A DNA stretch of 64,000 nt, taken from Cyanobacteria bacterium OH_CBrB_359 (GTDB lineage: Bacteria; Cyanobacteriota; Vampirovibrionia; Gastranaerophilales; Gastranaerophilaceae). The translations under genes were made by a program, and so were the position numbers. Below, in pieces: positions 1 through 8,412 of the stretch. A model generated the notes under the pieces. That model saw only the letters and a list, made by a program, of their open reading frames with translations, was not told where the DNA came from and did not search any database. Location of the stretch: NCBI GenBank assembly GCA_023433065.1, contig JAEZET010000001.1:186001-250000 (forward strand), given 5' to 3'. Each line of letters starts with the position of its first letter. The stretch's first letter is position 1.

Positions 1-650
1 GCCAAAGATTCAAGCGGTTCTGCCTCGAAAAGCAAGCTCTCATCGTCTGAAAGATAATTAAAAACTTCAGGTTCACATACAAAGAAACCGCCATTTATCC
101 AGGCACCATCACCTTTGATTTTTTCTTTAAATGAAGTAACGGAATTATCAAGACTTATTTCTAAAGCGCCAAATCTACCCAAAGGTTGAACAGCCGTTAC
201 AGTAACCGTTTTTTCTGATGATTCATGAGATTTTATAAGCTCATTTATATCAACATTGCTGACACCATCGCCATATGTAAGCATAAATCTTTCACCATCA
301 ATATATTCCTGAGCTCTTTTGATTCTTGCGCCTGTCATAGTCTCCTGCCCCGTATAAAGCATAGTGACCTTCCAGGGTTCATGCCTTATTTTATGTATTT
401 CAACGGAATTATCAGCCATGTTAACTGTTATGTCAGAGTATCTTGTATAGTAATTTATAAAATAATCTTTTATGACATGGGATTTATAACCGGTAAGAAC
501 AACAAAATCATTAAAACCGTATGTGGCATAAAATTTCATAATATGCCATAAAATAGGTTTTCCGCCTATTTCCACCATCGGTTTTGGCTTGAGTTCAGTC
601 TCTTCACTCAGTCTTGTTCCCATTCCGCCTGCTAAAATTACTACCTTCAT
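1..650 (-). CDS. rfbF: Glucose-1-phosphate cytidylyltransferase, 3' end off the window
   Basis: Partial gene of about 216 codons, read on the minus strand from an ATG at 648-650 that follows an AAAGG ribosome site; no stop occurs before the window edge. The N terminus has the sugar-nucleotidyltransferase signature LAGGMGTRLSEET, followed by KPKPMVEIGGKPILWHIM. Further on come YGDGV and an aromatic-rich GAWINGGFFVCEPE segment. These are typical of RfbF, which makes CDP-glucose from CTP and glucose-1-phosphate as the entry to CDP-linked deoxysugars for surface polysaccharide. The family is about 255 residues, so roughly 40 C-terminal residues are missing. Other nucleotidyltransferases share the first motif, but the KPKPM-EIGGKPI-WH block favours the cytidylyltransferase. 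The expected partner, CDP-glucose 4,6-dehydratase, would lie beyond the left edge. Confidence 0.85.
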   Translation of the reverse strand, partial: MKVVILAGGMGTRLSEETELKPKPMVEIGGKPILWHIMKFYATYGFNDFVVLTGYKSHVIKDYFINYYTRYSDITVNMADNSVEIHKIRHEPWKVTMLYTGQETMTGARIKRAQEYIDGERFMLTYGDGVSNVDINELIKSHESSEKTVTVTAVQPLGRFGALEISLDNSVTSFKEKIKGDGAWINGGFFVCEPEVFNYLSDDESLLFEAEPLESL

Positions 651-684
651 TGAATGCCTTTCATTATTTTAATCAAATAATATT

Positions 685-718
685 AAAAGTGCCATAACTC
701 AAATATTATAGCACTTTT
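685..718 (-). terminator. Weak hairpin with T-rich flanks upstream of rfbF
   Basis: AAAAGTGC at 685-692 pairs with GCACTTTT at 711-718 around an 18-base AT loop. It may be a backup terminator for the superoxide reductase transcript, or part of the rfbF leader. The stem is short and the loop long, so the call is tentative. Confidence 0.3.
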
Positions 719-763
719 TATTCTCTGTTAAAATAATTTCAGATAACGGCATTTATTAATTTA

Positions 764-799
764 CAAAAAGCCCTGCCAAGCATTTACGGCAAGGCTTTA
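764..799 (-). terminator. Intrinsic terminator of the superoxide reductase gene
   Basis: On the minus strand, AAAGCCTTGCC and GGCAGGGCTTT form an 11-base stem with one mismatch around a 10-base loop, followed by TTT. It lies about 20 bases after the stop codon at 817-819. Confidence 0.75.
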
Positions 800-816
800 T
801 ACTTTTCTTTTTAAAG

Positions 817-1212
817 TTATTTGGACTTATGCTCGGTAATAAAAAATCCATGAATATTACAATATTCTCTTGCGATAAGCTCTTCACATTGACATTTAAG
901 CTCAAGCTCAGGAGCTTCATGCGGATGAAGATATTTTCTCTTTAAGTATTTTTTATCAGGAGAAATCGCCTCTATAAACATAATATAGTGGTTATCCTCC
1001 ATAGGGTGAGGAATAGAACCCACTCGAATTTTTTTGAATTCACCATCAGTATCAATTACGGGTTTATGTTTTTCAAAAAGTGTTTCTTCAGTTTTTTCCT
1101 CAAGTAAAACCATAGGTGCACCGCAGCAGACAAGCTCTCCTACGCCACTAGCTATAACTTCTACAATATTTCCGCACATTTCGCATTTATAGATTTCCAT
1201 AACATTTGTCAT
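817..1212 (-). CDS. dfx: Desulfoferrodoxin (superoxide reductase, two-iron type)
   Basis: 131 residues. It reduces superoxide to hydrogen peroxide without making oxygen, a typical defence of anaerobes. Centre I (desulforedoxin-like FeCys4) ligands are C10, C13, C29 and C30. The catalytic centre II ligands are H49, H69, H75, C118 and H121, with E47 as the usual sixth-position glutamate. Numbering up to H75 is the same as in classical Dfx when the ATG at 1210-1212 is used; this ATG follows an AAGGAGG ribosome site, which settles the start. The last two ligands sit two residues later than in Desulfovibrio Dfx, and the insertion region holds a K-C-Q-C pair (C107, C109) not needed for either iron site. 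The gene appears monocistronic with its own terminator. Confidence 0.95.
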   Translation of the reverse strand: MTNVMEIYKCEMCGNIVEVIASGVGELVCCGAPMVLLEEKTEETLFEKHKPVIDTDGEFKKIRVGSIPHPMEDNHYIMFIEAISPDKKYLKRKYLHPHEAPELELKCQCEELIAREYCNIHGFFITEHKSK

Positions 1213-1278
1213 ATAAGCCTCCTTTCAACTAATTTTAAGTATATATTCAAAAAAATAAAATTTTATTGCCTAATATAA

Positions 1279-2658
1279 TTAATCTTTAATTGAGTATACA
1301 TAATTAATTATGCTATCTTCAAGTTTTTTTACCTCAGCCTGAGGCACAGCAAAGTTCTGGGTAAGTATTGCAACAGAATATGTTTTATTATTTTTAGCAT
1401 TTACGTAACCGGTTAAACCGCTTGCATTTGAAAGAGTCCCGGTTTTAAGCCATACATTCCCTCTGAGTTCAACCAACCTGTTTTCAAGAGTCCCGTCACC
1501 TGCCTGCGCCATATTGTCTTTAAGATAAGGGAAAATATCGTTCGAATATATTGCATTTAATGCGCTACTCATCCAATCAACGGTTAAAAGATTGTTTCTT
1601 GAAACACCGCTTGCATCTGCGATTATTACCGATTTAGTATCTATTTTCTGTGTTGCATAAAAGGCATTAAACATTTTTACGGCATCTTCAGTTGTCCCTG
1701 TAGAATTTGAATACTTTGAAGCCGCAACTTTAAATAATGTTTCACTGGCTTTATTGTTACTGTCTTTTAATATTAGAGGGATTACAGAATTTATGCTATG
1801 CGTAGTTTCTGCAATTAATTTTGCATCAGCAGGAACAATTGCGCTTGTAAAGTTTTCATTGGCATATTTTATATTAGAATTGGCAAGATAATCTGAAAGT
1901 CTTGTTATAAAATAGCGTCTCAAATTATTTAAAGGTAAATCTACAACCTGAGGAGAAGAGACTGTCCCCTTAAATTCCACAACATCAGGAGACTGCCAGT
2001 TATATCTTGCCAGTTTAATATTATTTGTCTCTCCTGCCTTCAATTTATTCAACACTGCTACAGGATATGAAATAAAAGGCGTTATTGTTATAGACTGTCC
2101 GTTTTGAGTTTTTATAATACTAAATTTAAGTATATTATTGTCTAAGTTATATGCGCTGAATTTCGTCATATAAGGACTTACATCATCATCCCACATCCAG
2201 CCTGTACCGTACTCAACGTTGTCTATTATGCTGTCATCTATATATATATTATTAACTGTTTTAAGATTATGAGACCTTAATTCTTTGACCATAGGTTTTA
2301 AATCAGCAGAAGTTAGAAAAGGATCAGCACCAAGCTTAATGTATAAATTATTTGCTTTATCAACATAAAAAGATGTCCTAAAACAATAATCCTGCCCGAG
2401 ATTTTGAACTGCAGGCACAGCTGTAAAGAGCTTTAAAGTTGAAGCAGGATGTAAAAGTTTATGCTGGTTTGTTTCATAGAATACACTGCCTGTTTGCACG
2501 TCCTTAATTGAAACAGCTACCGTAGAGGTTTTATAAACCGGAGAACTTTTTATTAAGGTATCAAGCTTATGTTCAACACTTACTTTTTTTGCATCCGCCT
2601 GAGTAATATTCAACAATAATAGTGAAAAAACTAAAAATATCTTTAAAAAACTCTTCAT
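1279..2658 (-). CDS. dacB: D-alanyl-D-alanine carboxypeptidase/endopeptidase, PBP4 (peptidase S13)
   Basis: 459 residues. A cleavable signal peptide (about residues 1-23, ending ADA) sends it to the periplasm. The three penicillin-binding motifs of clan SE are visible: S73-T-L-K76 within HPASTLKLFTA, an S-x-N motif in SGVSRNN near residue 350, and KTG in WLKTGTLSNASG near residue 408. The long insert between the first two motifs is characteristic of S13. The enzyme trims D-Ala from pentapeptides and cleaves D-Ala-mDAP cross-links, opposing PBP1A encoded 1.3 kb away. The start ATG overlaps the nitrilase-family stop by four bases (ATGA), so the two genes are probably translationally coupled. 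Confidence 0.93.
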   Translation of the reverse strand: MKSFLKIFLVFSLLLLNITQADAKKVSVEHKLDTLIKSSPVYKTSTVAVSIKDVQTGSVFYETNQHKLLHPASTLKLFTAVPAVQNLGQDYCFRTSFYVDKANNLYIKLGADPFLTSADLKPMVKELRSHNLKTVNNIYIDDSIIDNVEYGTGWMWDDDVSPYMTKFSAYNLDNNILKFSIIKTQNGQSITITPFISYPVAVLNKLKAGETNNIKLARYNWQSPDVVEFKGTVSSPQVVDLPLNNLRRYFITRLSDYLANSNIKYANENFTSAIVPADAKLIAETTHSINSVIPLILKDSNNKASETLFKVAASKYSNSTGTTEDAVKMFNAFYATQKIDTKSVIIADASGVSRNNLLTVDWMSSALNAIYSNDIFPYLKDNMAQAGDGTLENRLVELRGNVWLKTGTLSNASGLTGYVNAKNNKTYSVAILTQNFAVPQAEVKKLEDSIINYVYSIKD

Positions 2659-3473
2659 TCTACCTCCGAAATATCATAATTTTGTGCTCTGTCATTTAAA
2701 ACAGGAAAATTTTTTCTCAATGATAGCATATCTTCGAGATTAATTTCAAAATCCAACACACCTTCTTCTTCATAAAGTTGGGCCAAAATATCTCCGTTTG
2801 GAGAAATAACCATGGAATAGCCAAGATTGTAACTATCACCTTTAATTTGTCCCGCTTGAGATACTGCTATAACAAAAGACTGATTTTCAAGGGCTCTTGC
2901 CTTTTGAAGCACCAACCAATGGTTCTTGCGAACCTGCGGCCAAGCAGCAACGTTAACAAATATATCAGCCCCTTTAAAAGCATAAGCCCTGTAAAGCTCT
3001 GGAAATCTTAAGTCATAACAAATACTAAGCCCTAAACTTGCGACATCTGTATCTGCAATAACAGGCTTATTTCCTCTTTTAATAAAATTATCTTCTTTAC
3101 ATCCAAAGTGAGAAAACAAATGCATTTTATCATATTGCGCAATCAGTTTGCCATCTCTGTCAAAAACAGGGCATGTATTTGTTAAAGAACCGTCCGCATT
3201 CTTTTTTATATAAGTTCCGCCAATTACGTTAGATGAAAACTCTATCGCAATTTCGGATAAAAATTTAATTATTTCGCTGCTTTCAGAATCTTCAGCTATA
3301 TTCACAAAATTTTTACAATCCCATCCTGAAGCCCAAACCTCAGGAAAAACAATTAAATCAGCAGGTATATCTTTATAAGGCTTTAAAAGATTTTGAATAT
3401 TCTTGAAATTTTCTGCCGGATTGTTAAGCACAGAAGAATTTTGAACCAATAGTAATCTAACTTTATTTTCCAT
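2655..3473 (-). CDS. Carbon-nitrogen hydrolase (nitrilase superfamily amidase, omega-amidase-like)
   Basis: 272 residues, the normal length for single-domain nitrilase-superfamily amidases. The catalytic triad is E45 (IVFPEVWASG), K116 (YDKMHLFSHFG) and C152 (LSICYDLRFPELYRAY). The last two blocks resemble the YafV/NIT2 omega-amidase group, which hydrolyses alpha-ketoglutaramate and related omega-amides in metabolite repair; the substrate is inferred. It is cytosolic, with no signal peptide. It lies between a Cys-cluster gene (27-base gap upstream) and dacB (4-base overlap), probably in one transcript. The ribosome site is poor: AGGAA directly abuts the ATG, so translation may depend on the upstream gene. 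Confidence 0.88.
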   Translation of the reverse strand: MENKVRLLLVQNSSVLNNPAENFKNIQNLLKPYKDIPADLIVFPEVWASGWDCKNFVNIAEDSESSEIIKFLSEIAIEFSSNVIGGTYIKKNADGSLTNTCPVFDRDGKLIAQYDKMHLFSHFGCKEDNFIKRGNKPVIADTDVASLGLSICYDLRFPELYRAYAFKGADIFVNVAAWPQVRKNHWLVLQKARALENQSFVIAVSQAGQIKGDSYNLGYSMVISPNGDILAQLYEEEGVLDFEINLEDMLSLRKNFPVLNDRAQNYDISEVE

Positions 3474-3499
3474 TTCCTAATTTTATTACAAAACCAAGA

Positions 3500-3889
3500 T
3501 TATAAATAGTCTTTAAAAGTTTTTTTACAAACTGTAAATCCGCAACCTTCATGCATAGACGCAGGATATCTGATAGAAGGCACTGGATATTTTTTACACA
3601 TAGGAAGCCTTTTATTATAAACAGAACACAAACCGTTATCCAGAACGTACTTGCAGGCAAATACCAAATTACCGTAATCGTCTTTACCTTTAATATAAAA
3701 TCTTTTATATGCAGGGTATAGAAATTGCATTATTTTAAATTCTTTTTCTGTATATGTATCAAAACTATACATATATCTGCAGCATTTGCCGCATTTTTTG
3801 CAGCTGCCTGTTATTTCGTAGCGTATTTTTTCAGGTACGAAATAAGATTTAAATTCATAATATAATGTCTTTACAATTTTAAATAACAT
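3500..3889 (-). CDS. YkgJ-family cysteine-cluster protein
   Basis: 129 residues, with a cluster of the form CxxCGxCC at residues about 30-38 (GSCKKCGKCCRYMY). Further cysteines follow in FACKYVLDNGLCSVYNKRLPMC and near the C terminus (GCGFTVC). This layout defines the YkgJ / Fe-S oxidoreductase-like family (UPF0153), thought to bind zinc or an iron-sulfur cluster. No reaction is established for the family. The gene is the first of a probable minus-strand operon with the nitrilase-family amidase and dacB and starts divergently from PBP1A, 67 bases away. Confidence 0.82.
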   Translation of the reverse strand: MLFKIVKTLYYEFKSYFVPEKIRYEITGSCKKCGKCCRYMYSFDTYTEKEFKIMQFLYPAYKRFYIKGKDDYGNLVFACKYVLDNGLCSVYNKRLPMCKKYPVPSIRYPASMHEGCGFTVCKKTFKDYL

Positions 3890-3918
3890 TTGAAATAAAT
3901 AGTTTATTTGCTAAAATA

Positions 3919-3947
3919 TTGTTGGATTTAATTAGGTTAAATAATAT
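3919..3947 (+). promoter_or_regulatory. Promoter of the PBP1A gene, possibly leaderless
   Basis: TTGTTG at 3919-3924 and TAATAT at 3942-3947 are separated by 17 bases. The -10 box ends nine bases before the ATG at 3957, and no Shine-Dalgarno sequence lies between, so the transcript probably starts at or within a few bases of the start codon. Confidence 0.5.
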
Positions 3948-3956
3948 TAATTATAT

Positions 3957-6068
3957 ATGACAGATTTTAAAATGCCAAAAAAATTTAAAAACCCCAAAAA
4001 AAGCAATCCGCTAAAATTAATAGCAACAATGACTTTAGCTTTTTTGCTTGCATCATTTATAATTTTAAAATTATACCTTGCTTCACTGCCTCCGATACAG
4101 AACTTAGAATCATTTAAGCCAAATATTGTAACTAAAATCTATTCGTCTGATGATGAAATTATCAAAACTTTTACCGCATATCGTTTTGAAAAAGTCGGAA
4201 TAAAGGAAATTCCCGCAAATCTTAAAAATGCTATTATAGCAACGGAAGACAAGAGCTTTTATACCCATGACGGCTATGATTTATTCGGTTTAGCAAGATC
4301 TACATTCGTAAACCTAAAGGCAGGAAGGGTTGTACAGGGAGCTTCTACAATAACCCAACAGCTTGCAAGAATCTTATTCCTTTCAAACGAAAAAACTTTC
4401 AATAGAAAAATCAAAGAAATAATAATTGCTTCAAGAATAGAAAAAACAATATCAAAAGACCAAATCCTTGAAATGTATTTAAATAATGTTTACTTAGGCT
4501 CAGGTGCCTATGGCATAGCCGGTGCTTCAACAATATACTTCAATAAACCGCTAAAAGACCTTACCCTTGCAGAATGCGCTCTTATAGCAGGTCTTCCTCA
4601 GGCTCCATCAATCTATTCACCATTTAACAATCCTAAGCTGGCAATTCAAAGAAGAGCTCAGGTTTTAAACCGCATGTATAAAATGAGATATATATCTAAA
4701 AAAGAATACAAAGAGGCGATTGATGAGCCTATAAAATTAAACCCGAATCCTGATATTTATTCATTAAACAGAGCCCCTTATTTTGTAGATTACGTAATGA
4801 AAGAACTTGAAAGCCTTGGTTTTGATGAAACAGAAATTTCTCAAGGCGGCTACAAAGTTGTCACAACTTTAAATTATAAAGCTCAAAAAGCAGCGCAAGA
4901 TGCTATTGAAAGAGAACTAAGAGCATGGGGATTAACAAAAGACAAGCAACAAGCAGCAGTCTTTTCGTTCTCACCTATATCCGGTGAAATACTTACATAC
5001 ATTGGAGGAAAAAATTACGGCAAAAGCCAATATGACAGAGTTTCTCAGGCAATAAGGCCTCCAGGCTCGTCATTTAAACCTTTTGTATATACTGCAGCAA
5101 TTGAAAAAGGGTGGAATCCTAATGATGTAATTGAAGACACACCTGTAAGATTTCACGATTGGGCACCAAAGAACTATGGTAACAAATACAGAGGAAAAAT
5201 CCCTCTTTATAAGGCGGTTATGGTATCTTCAAATGTCGCCGCCGTAAGATTAATCAAAGATGTAGGAATAAGACATGTAATAAATGTTGCAAGAGCTCTT
5301 GGAATTTCAACGCCAATGGAATATGACTATACTATTGCACTCGGTTCAAATGGTGTAAAATTGTACGAAATGACAATAGCATACGGTGCATTTGCAAACG
5401 GAGGTTTTAAAGTTAAGCCTTACTCAGTTGAAAGAGTTGAAACATCAAGAGGTAAAGTAGTGTATCAAGCACCAAGAACAAGAGTAAGCAAGGTTCTTGA
5501 TATAGGTACAGCGGCAAACCTTACAGCAATGCTAAAACAGGTTGTACTAGCCGGTACAGGACGAGGAGCAAATATCGGCAAACCTATGGCGGGTAAAACA
5601 GGTACAACTGATGATTATAAAGACGCATGGTTCATAGGATATACTCCTGATATTGCAACCGGTGTATGGGTTGGTAATGACGATAATACTAAAATGGGCA
5701 ATCTCACAGGCGGAACGGTACCCGCTCTTATTTGGAAAGATATGATGAAAGTCGCAACCGAAAAATATACTAACTCCGACTTTGATTATCCTGAAATTGA
5801 ACTTTCAAATCAGCATCAATGGTCAAAAGAAGAAGTTGAAGATAAACCTTCTGACTCAGATGTACAAACTGAAAATGACATTAACAATACAGATTTTTCA
5901 GATACTCCTGCATCAGAAGAAATACCTGCTCAAATAAAACCCATAGTCAGGAAACAAAATATGACAGGTAATTTCAGTGAAATTCCTATTCAAGCCCCAA
6001 CTCCAAACAGAATAGACTCGCCCAAACAACAATCCGCACAACCTCAAAATCAGGGAAGATTTTATTAA
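3957..6068 (+). CDS. mrcA: Penicillin-binding protein 1A, bifunctional glycosyltransferase/transpeptidase
   Basis: 703 residues. A basic cytoplasmic tail is followed by one membrane anchor (about 20-38). Next comes a GT51 glycosyltransferase domain (about 55-230) with the catalytic glutamate in ATEDKSFYTHDG (E97) and the QGASTITQQLARILFLS block. The transpeptidase domain (about 310-600) has the active serine in PPGSSFKPF (about 371), S-S-N near 425 and KTG in GKTGTTDDYKDAW (about 547). A Gln/Pro-rich low-complexity tail of about 100 residues ends the protein. It polymerises lipid II and cross-links the peptides at the periplasmic face. The stop lies one base from the convergent bioD stop, so no separate terminator fits between them. 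Confidence 0.95.
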   Translation: MTDFKMPKKFKNPKKSNPLKLIATMTLAFLLASFIILKLYLASLPPIQNLESFKPNIVTKIYSSDDEIIKTFTAYRFEKVGIKEIPANLKNAIIATEDKSFYTHDGYDLFGLARSTFVNLKAGRVVQGASTITQQLARILFLSNEKTFNRKIKEIIIASRIEKTISKDQILEMYLNNVYLGSGAYGIAGASTIYFNKPLKDLTLAECALIAGLPQAPSIYSPFNNPKLAIQRRAQVLNRMYKMRYISKKEYKEAIDEPIKLNPNPDIYSLNRAPYFVDYVMKELESLGFDETEISQGGYKVVTTLNYKAQKAAQDAIERELRAWGLTKDKQQAAVFSFSPISGEILTYIGGKNYGKSQYDRVSQAIRPPGSSFKPFVYTAAIEKGWNPNDVIEDTPVRFHDWAPKNYGNKYRGKIPLYKAVMVSSNVAAVRLIKDVGIRHVINVARALGISTPMEYDYTIALGSNGVKLYEMTIAYGAFANGGFKVKPYSVERVETSRGKVVYQAPRTRVSKVLDIGTAANLTAMLKQVVLAGTGRGANIGKPMAGKTGTTDDYKDAWFIGYTPDIATGVWVGNDDNTKMGNLTGGTVPALIWKDMMKVATEKYTNSDFDYPEIELSNQHQWSKEEVEDKPSDSDVQTENDINNTDFSDTPASEEIPAQIKPIVRKQNMTGNFSEIPIQAPTPNRIDSPKQQSAQPQNQGRFY

Positions 6069-6069
6069 A

Positions 6070-6789
6070 TTATAATCCTAAATCTAATTTTGGGATTTTT
6101 GTATTAAAAATTTTTTCCAAATCAACGCTATTTAAAATAGTATCTATAATCAATCCCGGGGTAAGTTTTGCATTTTTTAAATCCTTTACAATACCCACAA
6201 CTTTTGTGTCCGAATATTCTTCTATCATTCTGACAACTGTTTTTACAGCTAAATCATCAGTTTTATCAGGATATTTATTTATTATTACACCTCTGACTTT
6301 AAGTCCCAAGGATTTTGCATGGTTTAAAGTCAAAAGCACATGGTTGATTGTACCTAATTGGGCTCCGGCAATAATCAAAACAGGTAGATTTAAAACTTTT
6401 ATAATATCAGAAATAAACATATCGGGAGCGCATGGAGTCATAATCCCCCCCGCACCTTCAACCAAGACTGAATCGCATTTACTGCATATTATCTGGTAAT
6501 CTTTTACAATTTTACTCATTTCAATTTTAACTTTGTCTATCTCAGCAGCGAGGGCAGGAGCGACAGGAGGTTTTAATACATAAGAAGATAATGTGCTTAT
6601 ATAAGGGTCAACTTTTTTCACAAAAGCAAGGTCAGGAGCAATCAAAAAACTGTTTTTCTGAACGGCACCGCTTTGAATAGGCTTAAACACACCTGCTCTG
6701 TAACCTAAAGACTGCATTATTGCCGCTAATCCCGCAGTAATAAATGTTTTTCCGATATCTGTATCTGTTGCAGTAATAAATAAATTCAT
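6070..6789 (-). CDS. bioD: Dethiobiotin synthetase
   Basis: 239 residues. It closes the ureido ring of dethiobiotin from 7,8-diaminopelargonate, CO2 and ATP. The N-terminal P-loop reads ATDTDIGKTF (residues 7-16), the substrate loop is FKPIQSG (about 36-42), and the second metal/ATP motif is VEGAGGIMTPC (about 110-120), all diagnostic of BioD. It stands apart from the other biotin genes in this window (bioG-bioC at 37.8-39.2 kb). bioF, bioA and bioB are not in the window. The gene is convergent with PBP1A. There is no evident ribosome site: the ATG follows a run of A. Confidence 0.93.
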   Translation of the reverse strand: MNLFITATDTDIGKTFITAGLAAIMQSLGYRAGVFKPIQSGAVQKNSFLIAPDLAFVKKVDPYISTLSSYVLKPPVAPALAAEIDKVKIEMSKIVKDYQIICSKCDSVLVEGAGGIMTPCAPDMFISDIIKVLNLPVLIIAGAQLGTINHVLLTLNHAKSLGLKVRGVIINKYPDKTDDLAVKTVVRMIEEYSDTKVVGIVKDLKNAKLTPGLIIDTILNSVDLEKIFNTKIPKLDLGL

Positions 6790-6892
6790 TTTTTTATAAT
6801 AATCTATAATTAAAGTTATTTTACAAATTTAATTATATCTCAAAAAGAAAATACTCCCTCGTTTATTGCAACGAAAAATCAACCATTCAAAC

Positions 6893-6921
6893 TTTGCAAA
6901 ACACAAAAATAACATTAAAAT
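6893..6921 (+). promoter_or_regulatory. Promoter of the 184-residue exported protein, possibly leaderless
   Basis: TTTGCA at 6893-6898 and TAAAAT at 6916-6921 with a 17-base spacer (or TTGCAA with 16). The -10 box ends seven bases before the ATG at 6929 and there is no ribosome site. This placement argues against using codons further upstream in the same frame. Confidence 0.45.
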
Positions 6922-6928
6922 AATTAAT

Positions 6929-7483
6929 ATGAGAAAACAACTTTTAATACTGACTTTATCTTTTTTATGTCTACTAGGCCTCTTTTCGGCAGAAGCTTTT
7001 TCGCAATCAAATAATATCATCATAAAAAAGGGGACATTCCTAAAAGTAATGTCTGAAAGGCAAATTTCCACTCAAGAAGCAGATATAGATGATGGAGTAT
7101 CTTTTATAAATGCTTATGACATGTATGTGGAAGACACAAATGCAATACCTCAAAATTCAGTATTCTACGGCATAATAGAAGATTTAAAAGAGCCTGTCCA
7201 GGGAACAAACGGGGCTTTAAAAATAAAAATAACTAAATTCATAACTCCCGATAAAAGAACAGTTCCAATTGACGGTTACATCTATAATGAAAACGATAAT
7301 TATATAGGGGGCGAGCTCACAGCTCCCATGTACTACAGCAAAACGCCACATTATATAGAAGGCTTTGGCGGCGGTGTGCTTCAATATTCACCCGTAAATA
7401 TAAGACATCCGGGCAAACACACGGTAATTAAACCCGGCGCAGAATTATTCTTGATTTTAAACAGTGATTTGAAAATTAATTAA
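6929..7483 (+). CDS. Exported protein of unknown function
   Basis: 184 residues from the ATG at 6929, chosen because the signal peptide (about residues 1-26, ending SAEAFSQ) then begins properly at MRKQLL; an upstream in-frame start at 6866 would precede the promoter. The mature part starts with KKGTFLKVMSERQIST and is followed by IPQNSVFYGIIEDL and GTNGALKIKITKFITPD. This alternation resembles the following gene product (7556-8308), suggesting related beta-rich periplasmic proteins, loosely like TrbI/VirB10 C-terminal folds. That likeness is an impression from motifs, not an alignment. It lies upstream of the TonB operon and may act in the envelope. Confidence 0.7.
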   Translation: MRKQLLILTLSFLCLLGLFSAEAFSQSNNIIIKKGTFLKVMSERQISTQEADIDDGVSFINAYDMYVEDTNAIPQNSVFYGIIEDLKEPVQGTNGALKIKITKFITPDKRTVPIDGYIYNENDNYIGGELTAPMYYSKTPHYIEGFGGGVLQYSPVNIRHPGKHTVIKPGAELFLILNSDLKIN

Positions 7484-7496
7484 ACAAAAGTTATAA

Positions 7497-7525
7497 TTGC
7501 ATTATAAAAAAAATTTCACTATAAT
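7497..7525 (+). promoter_or_regulatory. Strong sigma70-type promoter
   Basis: TTGCAT at 7497-7502 and a consensus TATAAT at 7520-7525 with a 17-base spacer. Transcription should start near 7532, leaving a 24-base leader with AAAGGAG before the ATG at 7556. This is the best promoter match seen in the window. Confidence 0.75.
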
Positions 7526-7555
7526 ACGTTTTAACAGACTAAAAGGAGAACACAA

Positions 7556-8308
7556 ATGAAAAAAAGACAACTGATAAGTTTATTGGTTATCAGCTCAATG
7601 ATGAGTTCAAGCATTTCCTTTGCGGCAGCTAATTACAAAGCCCCTGCTAATGTTTCGGTAACAAGTAAGCAACAATATGTTCCCCAATATGGACAATCAT
7701 ACGCACCCCAAACATATGTACCGCCTCTTCAAGGTTATGTATTTATGGTACCGGCTGGAACTAACATTCCTACAGTAACCACAAGTGAAATAAGCTCTGC
7801 GGATGTAAGTCTGGGACAAAGTGTTTGTCTGGCACTAGGACATGATTTTTACTATAACGGAAAGCTTGTAGCACCTGCAGGAAGCCAAGTTAACGGAAAC
7901 GTTATAATGGTAAGAAAAGGCGGAAGAACAGGTAAAAACGGGCAATTGCAATTAAGGTTTACTAACATATTAACTCCATATGGACAAATGATTCCTATTT
8001 CAGGAAAAATAAAAACAGATGACGGCAAAGGTATACTATATGCTGCAACAGCGAAAGATACAGCCGTAGACTATGCTAAAGATATAGCAATCGGATCGGC
8101 AGCAGGTGCACTAATGGGTACAATTATGGGACCGATATCCGGAGGAAAAGTTGGTAAAGGTGCAGCGTTAGGTACAGCAGTAGGTGCGGTTGGAGGACTT
8201 GGAAAATCTCTTATTGACAAAGGCACAGACGTAATTATCCCTGCAAATTCCCAAATTGATATTACAATTGACCAGCCTATTACAATCAACTCTAATCCGA
8301 GATATTAA
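7556..8308 (+). CDS. Exported protein with glycine-zipper segment, unknown function
   Basis: 250 residues with a signal peptide (about 1-24, ending SFAAA), a Tyr/Gln/Pro-rich stretch (about 40-62), and then a beta-rich domain opening with VPAGTNIPTVTTSEISS. A Gly/Ala-rich segment near 178-220 (IGSAAGALMGTIMGPISGG and following) looks like a glycine zipper, able to insert in or pack against membrane. The end returns to a strand-like motif, VIIPANSQIDITIDQP. The arrangement of motifs around IPAGS/T-type turns recalls the TrbI/VirB10-like family. It has a strong promoter and AAGGAG ribosome site, so it is probably well expressed. It is followed after 104 bases by the TonB operon. Confidence 0.72.
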   Translation: MKKRQLISLLVISSMMSSSISFAAANYKAPANVSVTSKQQYVPQYGQSYAPQTYVPPLQGYVFMVPAGTNIPTVTTSEISSADVSLGQSVCLALGHDFYYNGKLVAPAGSQVNGNVIMVRKGGRTGKNGQLQLRFTNILTPYGQMIPISGKIKTDDGKGILYAATAKDTAVDYAKDIAIGSAAGALMGTIMGPISGGKVGKGAALGTAVGAVGGLGKSLIDKGTDVIIPANSQIDITIDQPITINSNPRY

Positions 8309-8325
8309 TAAACTAGGCGATTTGT

Positions 8326-8348
8326 TTTAACAAAAGTTTTTTGTTAAA
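8326..8348. promoter_or_regulatory. Perfect palindrome overlapping the TonB operon -35 box
   Basis: TTTAACAAAA at 8326-8335 and TTTTGTTAAA at 8339-8348 form a perfect 10-base inverted repeat with a 3-base centre. Its right arm contains TTGTTA (8342-8347), the -35 of the promoter described next. The lack of GC and of a T-tract argues against a terminator; a repressor operator fits better. Confidence 0.45.
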
Positions 8349-8370
8349 CTAAATAAGTCTAAAATATTTT
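8342..8370 (+). promoter_or_regulatory. Candidate promoter of the tonB-exbB-exbD-exbD operon
   Basis: TTGTTA at 8342-8347 and TATTTT at 8365-8370 with a 17-base spacer. This leaves about 35 bases of leader with GGGGAA before the ATG at 8413. Confidence 0.45.
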
Positions 8371-8412
8371 CTTGAGAAAGAAAATCAGATAAACTATGAG
8401 ACTTGGGGAACA

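Noticed and set aside
225..551. 108-codon plus-strand frame at the left edge
   Set aside because: It runs antisense through the clear rfbF reading frame and has no family features.
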